Source: Oscillospiraceae bacterium
Lineage (GTDB): Bacteria; Bacillota; Clostridia; Oscillospirales; Acutalibacteraceae
Reading direction: 5' to 3'
Assembly: GCA_015066175.1 (NCBI GenBank)
Contig: SVOW01000001.1
Span: forward strand, 124,001 to 188,000
DNA length: 64,000 bases
Positions 39,589-48,123 of this stretch are shown here, piece by piece (positions within the stretch are counted from its first letter, which is position 1; each line of letters starts with the position of its first letter). The notes under the pieces are model-generated. The model had not been told where the DNA came from. It ran no database searches and was given only the letters and a program-made list of their open reading frames with translations. A program made the translations under genes and the position numbers.

Positions 39589-39936
39589 TTAATACCAAAT
39601 CCAACCAAAGAGAAAGATTACGATAAGCCATTGCCACCAAGCATAAGATACTGTCACTTTGCAGGTATCTTCAACAATGTTTCCATATTCGTCTGTGACT
39701 GTTACTGTGATTTCAGCCTCACCTGTGCCTGTTGCAGTAACATTACCATCTTTGTCAACTGTTGCTACAGATTCATTTGATGATGAATATTCCACAGTAT
39801 AATCAACATCACCAACAAACTTCACATCAGGTTCTATTTTAGTAGTTACCTTATAACTTACAGAGATATCAGAAACTGTAACGCTCTCTACAACCGGTCG
39901 TTTTCCTGCATTTACTGTTACGTCAGTTTTTCTCAA
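39589..39936 (-). pseudogene. N-terminally truncated Ig-like (Big_2) domain gene with W/Y-rich C-terminal tail
   Basis: GYG-type Big_2 core VDKDGNVTATGTGEAEITVTVTDEYGNIVEDTCKVTV and tail WWQWLIVIFLFGWIWY as in the 1140-1550 paralog, but no signal peptide; frame opens on a TTG with no clear RBS. Confidence 0.6.
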
Positions 39937-39982
39937 AGCATAATGCCTGTTTTAATAATTTATCTCCGCAATTTTATAATCA

Positions 39983-40834
39983 CTATCCCCGGCTTCCAAG
40001 GAATTGTTCTGAATATTTTTTAGCATTCGTATTACGGGTATATACAACGTGAAAGGCATGTGGTTCTGTTAAGCCATCTACGATAAATGTACCGATATCA
40101 TCATTACTGACAACAGACTCATATAAAAAACTAATACCGATACCGCTTGATACCAACGCTTTAATAGATACAAAACTGCTGATGGAAACTTGTCTGTGAA
40201 AATCATTCAGCTCATAACCTGAAGAAATCAGTCTTTCCTCAAAGATGCGTCGAGTGCCCGAACCCTCTTCTCTGACGATAATGGTTTCTTTTAATAAGTC
40301 TTCAATTGTCAGGTGCCTTCCGCACAATGGACTATTTTTCGCACATATTCCTATAAATGGTTCCATACGGAATAAATAAGAATCATATTTAGTCTTGCTG
40401 AATGTTCCTTCTATAACCGCAAAGTCCAACAGATTTTCATCTAACATTTGCAACAAGTGCTTTGTGTTATCAACAACGAGAGATAACTCATGGCTTGGAG
40501 AACTTAAATAATCCTTAATGGCATCGATCAACACATAATCTCCGATCGTTTTCGTTGCTCCTATACGCAGTTTAAAGCGTTCTTTATCAGCAATAGCCAG
40601 TTGCAGTTCTTCAAACTGATATTGCATAGAAATGGCGTATCGTTCTAAAAGCAAGCACTTTTCAGTTTTGTGTAAAGTATGACCGTCATATAAGAACAGC
40701 TTTGTACCCAAAGATTGCTCCAATGATTGGATCTGTTTTGTTACTGCCGGCTGTGAAAGATGAAGGCGTTCTGCAGCCAATCGATAGTTCATTGTTTGGC
40801 AGAGTGCAAGAAAGGTTTGAAGTTTCGAATCCAT
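39983..40834 (-). CDS. LysR-family transcriptional regulator
   Basis: MDSKLQTFLALCQTMNYRLAAERLHLSQPAVTKQIQSLEQSLGTKLF HTH; substrate-binding domain; divergent from a YeiH-like gene. Confidence 0.93.
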   Translation of the reverse strand: MDSKLQTFLALCQTMNYRLAAERLHLSQPAVTKQIQSLEQSLGTKLFLYDGHTLHKTEKCLLLERYAISMQYQFEELQLAIADKERFKLRIGATKTIGDYVLIDAIKDYLSSPSHELSLVVDNTKHLLQMLDENLLDFAVIEGTFSKTKYDSYLFRMEPFIGICAKNSPLCGRHLTIEDLLKETIIVREEGSGTRRIFEERLISSGYELNDFHRQVSISSFVSIKALVSSGIGISFLYESVVSNDDIGTFIVDGLTEPHAFHVVYTRNTNAKKYSEQFLGSRG

Positions 40835-40949
40835 ATTATTTCCTCCGATAACTATTTGGAATCAGGCTATTCCATATAATAACTTTATCTTATCATACAT
40901 TCGTGGTAAAATAAAGAGGAAATACAAAAATAGTTCGAGGAGAAGAAAA

Positions 40950-41975
40950 ATGGAAACGACATCAAAAAAACGAGGTATGTTTATACTTGGCATTGCTATC
41001 TGTTTTGCGGTTGCAGGCTTGTCGATTATGTTGGAGAAACTCATTCCCGGTGAGATTTTAGGAGCATCCATCATAGCTCTGTTTATGGGCACAATCATTA
41101 ACAGCTTTTTTCATCCAAAGTGGATGCAGCCTGCACTGAAATTCACATCTAAAAAAATATTGAAAATTGCAATCGTTCTTTTAGGTGCATCTTTATCTAT
41201 CAATACAATTATGTCAGTTGGCAAGATGACATTTTTTGTGATGATTTTTACTTTTGCAATGTGTTTTGGTGGCGGTTACTTTATACGCAAAATCTTTGGA
41301 TTGAATTGGAAACTTTCAAATCTCATTTCTGCCGGAACAGGTATTTGCGGCGGATCTGCTGTGGCAGCTATTGCACCGGTAATAGATGCAGATGATAAAG
41401 ATGTTGCATTTGCCATGTCTTCCACCTTTTTATTTGATATGGTGATGGTTGCTCTTTATCCTATCATGGGTAAAGCATTGAAAATGACAGATATCGCCTA
41501 TGGAATTTGGGCAGGAACATCAGTTAATGATACTGCCAGTGTTGTAGCTTCCGGATATGCGTTTTCCGAAATGGCGGGAGATTTTGCAACAATGGTAAAA
41601 CTTACCCGAACAATTGCCATTATTCCTACCGTCCTGGTTTTTGCCTTTATCAGTACTCGCATTAAACAAAAGGAAATGAAAATAGCAAACAATGGTAAAA
41701 ACGTGAATCTTGTGAAAATCATCCCTTGGTTTATTGGTGGTTTTCTGTTGTTGGCTATTCTGAACAGTATCGGATTAATTCCCGCTACATTATCAAGCGT
41801 TATTAAAGGAATAAGCAAATTTTTAATGGTAACCGCTTTAGCCGCTATCGGTTTGAGTACAAGTATAACCGATTTCAAAAAAGCAGGACTCAGGCCCATG
41901 TTTTACGGAATCACAATTGATACTCTTGTTACCTTGACAGCGCTGGTTGTTATCTGGTGTATGGGCTTGATGTAA
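40950..41975 (+). CDS. YeiH/UPF0324 family putative sulfate exporter
   Basis: Multi-TM; LIPGEILGASIIALFMGTIINSFFHPKWMQPALKFTSKKILKIAIVLLGASLSINTI; SAGTGICGGSAVAAIAPVIDADDKDVAFAMSS. Confidence 0.92.
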   Translation: METTSKKRGMFILGIAICFAVAGLSIMLEKLIPGEILGASIIALFMGTIINSFFHPKWMQPALKFTSKKILKIAIVLLGASLSINTIMSVGKMTFFVMIFTFAMCFGGGYFIRKIFGLNWKLSNLISAGTGICGGSAVAAIAPVIDADDKDVAFAMSSTFLFDMVMVALYPIMGKALKMTDIAYGIWAGTSVNDTASVVASGYAFSEMAGDFATMVKLTRTIAIIPTVLVFAFISTRIKQKEMKIANNGKNVNLVKIIPWFIGGFLLLAILNSIGLIPATLSSVIKGISKFLMVTALAAIGLSTSITDFKKAGLRPMFYGITIDTLVTLTALVVIWCMGLM

Positions 41976-42032
41976 TCCTGAAAAGATAAAAATAAGAATA
42001 TCATAATCGAAGAAAACAGAATCTTCAGAAGC

Positions 42033-42066
42033 AACAGTTTAAAAATGAAAACTGTTGCTTTTTTCT
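42033..42066 (+). terminator. intrinsic terminator
   Basis: AGCAACAGTTT-aaaaatg-AAAACTGTTGCTTTTTT. Confidence 0.8.
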
Positions 42067-42077
42067 TTGTTCTAATT

Positions 42078-42500
42078 TCATGAAATCTTTATAACCCTCT
42101 TTCCTAGTTTCACCGCTAATCGTTCAAACTCCCACGCCCCTGCTGACGGATGTGTTACATAAGTTACAACCATGTCAGCCTGTTTCAGCATCCATTTGTT
42201 ACGCCATGAAATTGCAAAACGTTTCGGAACAGTTTCAATACCTTCCGGGTAAATGGTGTTAGTATAAGCGTCATACTCACTCTTTTTGTCAGGAAGATAC
42301 GCTAAAACCACACCGTAATTAATGTCATAAATTTCTGACAGTTCCTCAAGCTGGTGACGCACCATAACATCAAAATTACCGTTGTTACCAACATAAAAAT
42401 CTGTTGCATTTTTATTCTCAATCAAATCAATCAGAGTCCTCCGTAAGGCGGGCTCTATTTCTTTTGGAGCATCTCTGTGACCGAAGAAAGTAACCGTCAT
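42078..42500 (-). CDS. SLOG-family (DUF1273-like) nucleotide-binding protein
   Basis: MTVTFFGHRDAPKEIEPALRRTL...FYVGNNGNFDVMVRHQLEEL...GVVLAYLPDK...ADMVVTYVTHPSAGAWEFERLAVKLGKRVI. Confidence 0.75.
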   Translation of the reverse strand: MTVTFFGHRDAPKEIEPALRRTLIDLIENKNATDFYVGNNGNFDVMVRHQLEELSEIYDINYGVVLAYLPDKKSEYDAYTNTIYPEGIETVPKRFAISWRNKWMLKQADMVVTYVTHPSAGAWEFERLAVKLGKRVIKIS

Positions 42501-42516
42501 AAAATCACCTCATAAA

Positions 42517-42548
42517 AAATAAAGCCCACCGGGGGTTAACCGGTGAGC
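42517..42548 (-). promoter_or_regulatory. terminator-like hairpin in the 5' leader of the SLOG gene
   Basis: Minus strand GCTCACCGG-ttaaccc-CCGGTGGGC-TTTATTTTTT immediately upstream of the RBS. Confidence 0.6.
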
Positions 42549-42640
42549 CCTCTCTTGACTGCGCTATCTCTGTTAGGTAATTGTATGAATCATACGGGGA
42601 TATTTGTGTGTATAGCGATCAAGAAAGATACCGCTTAATT

Positions 42641-42751
42641 ACCCATAATCGGGTAATTACATTTTAGCACACACATATTGTCAAAGTCAACCCGTATTCG
42701 GGTAATTTTCTGTCATTTTGCAGTTATCATATTATTAACCCATAAATGGGT
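42641..42751. promoter_or_regulatory. three palindromic operator sites ACCC-N6-GGGT in the SLOG/XRE divergent region
   Basis: ACCCATAATCGGGT (42641-42654), ACCCGTATTCGGGT (42690-42703), ACCCATAAATGGGT (42738-42751). Confidence 0.8.
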
Positions 42752-42775
42752 AATGATTATGATGAGGTGTAAATC

Positions 42776-43030
42776 ATGGAATACTCTGAACTTTATGTAA
42801 ATCGCATCAAATCCCTGTGTAAGCAGAGAGGCATTGCTATCAATAAACTTGCAACGATGAGCGGTGTAAATCAGTCCACTCTCGATAACATCGTCAGAGG
42901 TATCACCAAAGACCCGAGAGCGAAAACACTTCACAAAGTTGCAATCGCATTCAATATGACCTTAGCAGAATTTCTTGATTTTGATGAGCTGAACGATTAC
43001 TCATTTGAAGATGCTGATGACGAAGAATAA
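42776..43030 (+). CDS. XRE-family HTH transcriptional regulator
   Basis: VNRIKSLCKQRGIAINKLATMSGVNQSTLDNIVRGITKDPRAKTLHKVAIAFNMTLAEFLDFDELND. Confidence 0.92.
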   Translation: MEYSELYVNRIKSLCKQRGIAINKLATMSGVNQSTLDNIVRGITKDPRAKTLHKVAIAFNMTLAEFLDFDELNDYSFEDADDEE

Positions 43031-43038
43031 TTAAGAAA

Positions 43039-43075
43039 GCCTATGAAGTTGGGAGTCTGACTTCATAGGCTGATT
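43039..43075 (+). terminator. intrinsic terminator
   Basis: AGCCTATGAAGT-tgggagtctg-ACTTCATAGGCT-gattttta. Confidence 0.8.
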
Positions 43076-43076
43076 T

Positions 43077-43364
43077 TTATATGTCTTTAAAATTTGGCGA
43101 TTTATTGGTGTAAGTTTCCACAATTATTTTTACACCTAATTTCACACCCTCCACAAATGTTTCCTTTTCGGAAATACCGTACATTTCATGGGTACATTCC
43201 ATGTATTTTTCAAATAAGCATTTCTGCTCCTTTGTAAGCGTTGCAGATAACTTCTCCTCATTTTTCGCAGCAAGATTTAAAAATTTTGAATACTCACTCC
43301 CCTTCTTGATAGCCTTGTCCGCCGGAACTATGTTCCCATAATACAAGTCTTCCAATGTTGTCAT
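43077..43364 (-). CDS. small hypothetical protein (DUF6809-like)
   Basis: MTTLEDLYYGNIVPADKAIKKGSEYSKFLNLAAKNEEKLSATLTKEQKCLFEKYMECTHEMYGISEKETFVEGVKLGVKIIVE; RBS AGGAGG. Confidence 0.75.
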   Translation of the reverse strand: MTTLEDLYYGNIVPADKAIKKGSEYSKFLNLAAKNEEKLSATLTKEQKCLFEKYMECTHEMYGISEKETFVEGVKLGVKIIVETYTNKSPNFKDI

Positions 43365-43541
43365 AAAAAACCTCCTTTCAGCGTGTCCTATATATCACTC
43401 TGAAAGGAGAAAAAGTCAAGTTATTTTTTAGTGTTTTTATAGAAAATTTCGATAAAATTTAAAAATGAGAGTAAATATGATAGATAATACTGACATTTGA
43501 TATAGGTCAATTCTGCAGTCTAATTGTAAAGTATATAACAT

Positions 43542-43886
43542 TTATCTCCAATAATTAAATTTCTCATCAATTAAACCTAAGCGAGCAAGTCTTGCGTTTA
43601 TACTACCTGGAGATCTCTTGAAATGCTCTTGTAAATCTTTTTTTCTTGCTCCTTCTTTGAACATTTTCTTTAAAAGCTCGTCATCTTCTTTAGTCCATGG
43701 TTTTCCAGCATTTTCAGAAACTTCCTTTTTCTTAACAATAGGGTCTATGTTTCTTAAAACAGTATAAAATGCTCTTACAACCTCAGCATTATTACACACA
43801 CATTCTGATGGTAAAATCTCACCCGTTATAGGATTTATGCCATCCGCAAGCGCTGTAATTATTTCTTTAGCAACAATAATATCCAT
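43542..43886 (-). CDS. small hypothetical protein with SANT/Myb-like HTH C-terminus
   Basis: GKPWTKEDDELLKKMFKEGARKKDLQEHFKRSPGSINARLARLGLI. Confidence 0.7.
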   Translation of the reverse strand: MDIIVAKEIITALADGINPITGEILPSECVCNNAEVVRAFYTVLRNIDPIVKKKEVSENAGKPWTKEDDELLKKMFKEGARKKDLQEHFKRSPGSINARLARLGLIDEKFNYWR

Positions 43887-43899
43887 TACATTTTCCCCT

Positions 43900-44313
43900 T
43901 TATATTAATATCCCATCACAATGGTCGATTTCATGCTGAATGATTTGTGCTGTCCAACCGGTGAAGGTTTTAATGCGAGTTTGAAATTCAGCATTCTGCC
44001 ACTGCACTTTTATACTCTTAAAACGCTTACACTTACGGGGACAGCCAAGCAGTGAAAGACATCCTTCTTCCGTTTGGTACGGCTCTGATTTTTTAATGAT
44101 TTCGGGATTAAACATTGTCATATATGTACCATCATTATCAAAGCAGATGACACGCTTATGTACACCAATCATATTAGCAGCCATACCAACACAACCATCA
44201 GCATTGGCAATAAGAGTGTCCAATAAATCCTGCGCCACCTGCAAATCATCAATTGTCGCCTTCTCCGATTTCTTAGCCAACAAAATCGGATCGTGAATAA
44301 CTTCTTTAATCAT
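43900..44313 (-). CDS. def: peptide deformylase family protein, divergent motif I
   Basis: Motif I GCVGMAANMIGVHKRVICFD, motif II EEGCLSLLGCPRK, motif III IQHEIDHCDGILI. Confidence 0.88.
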   Translation of the reverse strand: MIKEVIHDPILLAKKSEKATIDDLQVAQDLLDTLIANADGCVGMAANMIGVHKRVICFDNDGTYMTMFNPEIIKKSEPYQTEEGCLSLLGCPRKCKRFKSIKVQWQNAEFQTRIKTFTGWTAQIIQHEIDHCDGILI

Positions 44314-44323
44314 TTATTACACC

Positions 44324-46444
44324 TTATATTTCTTCAATTCCTAAACTTTTCAAGTATTGATAAGTACCATCATAAAACTCAGGCAAACGCGTACTATCCT
44401 CCCAAAATCCACTGACTGTCTTGTTCGGATTGCCTGTCGGCACACAAATAACCATTCCAGCTCTGGCACGGGTAAGTAAAACACGATATGCATTGAGCAT
44501 ATATTTCTGTAATTCCTGTTTGCTTTCGGTGGTAGCAAACTGCTCAGTCCATTTTGACTGACCGTTAAATTTATAGAAATGCCATTCACTGTTTTCACAT
44601 CTCATATCAGCATCCCAAAGCAAACAAGTGTAGTCAAGCTCTAATCCCTGCACCTGAATTTCTGTTGCGGCATCTTCGAGGTAATTTGATGACCTAACAT
44701 CAGTTTTATCATCAAGGAACCAATGAACTGCATTTTCATCGCCTGAAGGTAACACATGCACGGCCAAAGGTTTGAATCTTGCAGATTCTTTGGTTACCAA
44801 TACACCTGTACGCTCTGTACCTCTAACTTTGTTATGCAGCCATTTTCTTGCTTTTGCCATATCTCGTGTTAATACGATGGGGTATTTATCTTTGATTTCA
44901 TCATATAATGTTGCAGCGTTTTCATCAAAAGACAATAACGCATGAACAAAAGCAGACAACTTTTCAGCTCTGTATGAACGTAATGAAACACTAAGGTGTA
45001 AGTCCTCAGAATATGTAACATTTGAATTATCTTTCAAGAGTTCATTAACGCGACCTTCAGCATACTCTGCATCAGTCAGTTTGGGAGATATATAAACATT
45101 CCAATGAGGAAATTGTTCATTTAAGGCTTTTATCCATTCGGAAATACCTGCTTCACCTGTGTTGATTTCTTGTCCACCGCCGACAAGGCAAACAATTGTT
45201 GCCCAGTCTTCTCTTTGGTCAAGCGACCAAATCAGGAAGGCTGCTTCAGATAAGGGAAAATTGGAAACTTTAAGTTTGTTTCCATATGTTCCGCCTCTTT
45301 TCAGGTAATCTGCAAGTCTTTTATGTGTCCATGAGCGCTGAGCTTCATCAAAAATAGCTACATGCTCAACTTCACCAAAACCGGATTTTGCCATTTTAAC
45401 AGCTTTTGCAGGGTCGATTTCAAGAACTCCGTTTTCAACGGGGTTCTTAATTTTTGCAAGCATATTATCACGGTATCTGTGGATTATCTGAATTGATTTA
45501 CTAACCTCACGTCGTGAATCTGTTATTTTCTTCTTTTCACCATTATCTTTACATTTCTTATAATTATCCTGTGCAAGAGCCTCGGTCAATACAGCAACCA
45601 AGGGACCATTACCTGACAGATAAACAGCCTGTTCTTCCTCTATTGGCTCATCCTGTCCCTGATAAGTCTGTTTTACAGCAACATCAAGACCAACAAGAGT
45701 TTTACCCGCGCCGGGTACGCCGGTTACAAAGCAAATGCTTTTTTCTTGCGCATCTTTACTTGTCTTAATAACGTCAAGAATATATGCGTCAGTTGAAACC
45801 TTGTCAGCTTCGTGACGTGTAATATCTTCAACGGTATGATTTTCGTATAATGATTTAGCTGCCTCAACTATTGTTGGAGTAGGAGCATAGGGGCTAATAA
45901 TCCAATCAGGATTAACAGGTGTTTCGTTCGGAAAGCGTTCCAACACTTCGTTGATTAAAGTAGAAATGCCTGATTTGCCTGTCATAAGAGGGTTAACAAC
46001 TCTATCATCATAAACTGACATTTGAATATTAGTAGACGAATTGCGATGATTGGTAGCAATAAGAATTGGAGCGATGGTTCTATCTTCACTAAACTTATGG
46101 AAGTTTTTAAGGTCAAGTGCGTAGTCAAGAACCTGGTCTACATCAGCTTCTAATATTTTTGTTTCTCCAACCTTAAACTCAAGACAGAAAACTATCCCTT
46201 CAAGAAGCAACACAACGTCAACCCTCTTGCCAAGACGAGGAATATCATATTCAAATATGATTTGTCCTTGTTTGTCAGCAAAGTTGTTAAGGACACCTTT
46301 CATAATGGAAATCTCAGATTTCCATGCCTCTCGTGTTGTGGTGAGAGCTTCGCCATGATACCGCTCGCACAACAAGCCGAATATTGAGTTCTCGTCTGTG
46401 TTTAAGAATGTTCTAAAACTGCTGTTGTATAAACAACGACTCAT
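44324..46444 (-). CDS. DUF2075 helicase/ATPase with N-terminal PD-(D/E)XK-like nuclease domain
   Basis: N-term RVDVVLLLEGIVFCLEFKVGE (D...E-x-K); Walker A CFVTGVPGAGKTLVGLD; Walker B HVAIFDEAQRSW; C-term AYRVLLTRARAGMVICVP. Confidence 0.83.
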   Translation of the reverse strand: MSRCLYNSSFRTFLNTDENSIFGLLCERYHGEALTTTREAWKSEISIMKGVLNNFADKQGQIIFEYDIPRLGKRVDVVLLLEGIVFCLEFKVGETKILEADVDQVLDYALDLKNFHKFSEDRTIAPILIATNHRNSSTNIQMSVYDDRVVNPLMTGKSGISTLINEVLERFPNETPVNPDWIISPYAPTPTIVEAAKSLYENHTVEDITRHEADKVSTDAYILDVIKTSKDAQEKSICFVTGVPGAGKTLVGLDVAVKQTYQGQDEPIEEEQAVYLSGNGPLVAVLTEALAQDNYKKCKDNGEKKKITDSRREVSKSIQIIHRYRDNMLAKIKNPVENGVLEIDPAKAVKMAKSGFGEVEHVAIFDEAQRSWTHKRLADYLKRGGTYGNKLKVSNFPLSEAAFLIWSLDQREDWATIVCLVGGGQEINTGEAGISEWIKALNEQFPHWNVYISPKLTDAEYAEGRVNELLKDNSNVTYSEDLHLSVSLRSYRAEKLSAFVHALLSFDENAATLYDEIKDKYPIVLTRDMAKARKWLHNKVRGTERTGVLVTKESARFKPLAVHVLPSGDENAVHWFLDDKTDVRSSNYLEDAATEIQVQGLELDYTCLLWDADMRCENSEWHFYKFNGQSKWTEQFATTESKQELQKYMLNAYRVLLTRARAGMVICVPTGNPNKTVSGFWEDSTRLPEFYDGTYQYLKSLGIEEI

Positions 46445-46636
46445 ATAAAAACCTCCTCCTGGCAGTTTTAACTTTTAATAATCATTATATCACATAAAAC
46501 AAAATATTCAACAATAAAAACTTTAAATGAAGTTCAATAAATCGGACTTGCATTCTTGCTTTTATTTACTTTCAGAGTTACAATAGCGTTACCACTGGAA
46601 GGAGGGTTGGTGTGGTGGTTTGTGCGTAAAAATTGA

Positions 46637-46819
46637 CAAGGTGTAGCAATGTAGTTTACATAACTTTTCTATATAGAAAAAATAAGAAAAAATACTATAT
46701 AAATATATAATATAAAATTATGAAATTGGCATTGCTACACCTTGCACATTGTCTCAAAACTGATGGTTATTCGTAACAAAAAACTGTTGTGTTTTTATTG
46801 GTATAGGGGTATAATTATC
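46637..46819 (+). repeat. dispersed palindromic promoter-bearing element, copy 1
   Basis: CAAGGTGTAGCAATG (46637-46651) / CATTGCTACACCTTG (46730-46744); then TTGTGT-N17-TATAAT. Confidence 0.75.
46787..46815 (+). promoter_or_regulatory. sigma-70-type promoter
   Basis: TTGTGT (46787) N17 TATAAT (46810) upstream of the oxidoreductase gene. Confidence 0.7.
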
Positions 46820-46851
46820 TTAAAAAGTAAGAATTTGAAAGGATGTTAATT

Positions 46852-48111
46852 ATGATCGAAAAGTTTGAAATACATACTGACGTTCTTGTTCTCGGAAGTG
46901 GTCCTGCGGGATTTGCTGCGGCATACAGTGCTGCAAAAAACGGTGCGAAGGTAATACTTGTTGAACAGAGCGGAGATGTTGGTGGAATTTCAACTTCAGG
47001 TCTTATGAGCCACTGGACAGGCAGTTGCGGAAGTCCTTTATATTATGAAATTCTGAAGAGAACCGCTCAAAATAACGAAGGTGAATTCAAAAATAAAATC
47101 ACCAATCTTATAGATCCCGAAAAACTGAAAACACTTTATCTTGAAATGCTTTGTGAGGTTGGCTGTAAGCTTATGCTTTACACTTTTGCTGAAGATGCAA
47201 TCTGTGACGGAGATAAAATTCTCGGTGCAACCGTCATTAACAAATCAGGTAAAACAGATATTTACGCAAAAATCACTATTGATGCTACAGGTGACGGTGA
47301 TATTGCTGCAAGATCAGGTGCAGAATTTGTTCTCGGCAGAAAAAGTGATAACAAAATGCAACCTGCAACGCTTATGTTCAAAATCGGCGGTGTTAACTAT
47401 GACAAGGCTGTCTTTTTAGGCTCATTTGAATCAACATATGAAACACCGAATGGTGAACTTCAGGCTCTTGCAAAAGAACACATCCCCTATCCTGCTGGAC
47501 ATATTCTCACTTATGAATCGACTCTCCCCGGTGTTGTGACATGCAATATGACAAACGCAACCAATATTGACGGTACAAATGCAGATGACCTGACTCGTGC
47601 AACTCTTACCTGTCGCAGACAGATGGATGACATAGTCAGATATCTTCGTGAATTTGTTCCCGGTTACGAAAATTGTTATGTTATCAGCTCCGCATCCCTC
47701 ATGGGCATCCGTGAAACAAGACATTTCAAAGGTAAATACACTCTGAACGAACAAGATATTCTCGAAGCAAAAGTCTTCGACGATTATGTTGTGAAAGACG
47801 CCTATTTCAATTTTGATGTTCATAATATTACCGGTGCAGGTCTTGACAAAACCGGTGTACAAAAGCATTTCAAGCAGAAAAAAGGATATACAATCCCTTA
47901 CCGTTGCCTTGTTCCTGAAGTTAAAGAAAATCTTTTACTTTGCGGAAGAAACATTTCGGGTACACATATGGCACATTCAAATTTCAGGGTAATGCCTATC
48001 TGCGTAGGAATCGGTGAAGCTGCAGGTGTTGCGGCCTACATCGCAGTTTCCAATAATTGCAGTCTGAATGATGTTGATGCAAAAGAAATCAGAAAAATTA
48101 TAGGAATATAA
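46852..48111 (+). CDS. FAD-dependent oxidoreductase
   Basis: HTDVLVLGSGPAGFAAAYSAAKNGAKVILVEQSGDVGG; IDATGDGDIAARSGAEF; LLCGRNISGTHMAHSNFRVMPICVGIGEAAGVAA. Confidence 0.92.
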   Translation: MIEKFEIHTDVLVLGSGPAGFAAAYSAAKNGAKVILVEQSGDVGGISTSGLMSHWTGSCGSPLYYEILKRTAQNNEGEFKNKITNLIDPEKLKTLYLEMLCEVGCKLMLYTFAEDAICDGDKILGATVINKSGKTDIYAKITIDATGDGDIAARSGAEFVLGRKSDNKMQPATLMFKIGGVNYDKAVFLGSFESTYETPNGELQALAKEHIPYPAGHILTYESTLPGVVTCNMTNATNIDGTNADDLTRATLTCRRQMDDIVRYLREFVPGYENCYVISSASLMGIRETRHFKGKYTLNEQDILEAKVFDDYVVKDAYFNFDVHNITGAGLDKTGVQKHFKQKKGYTIPYRCLVPEVKENLLLCGRNISGTHMAHSNFRVMPICVGIGEAAGVAAYIAVSNNCSLNDVDAKEIRKIIGI

Positions 48112-48123
48112 GGTGAAAATGTT

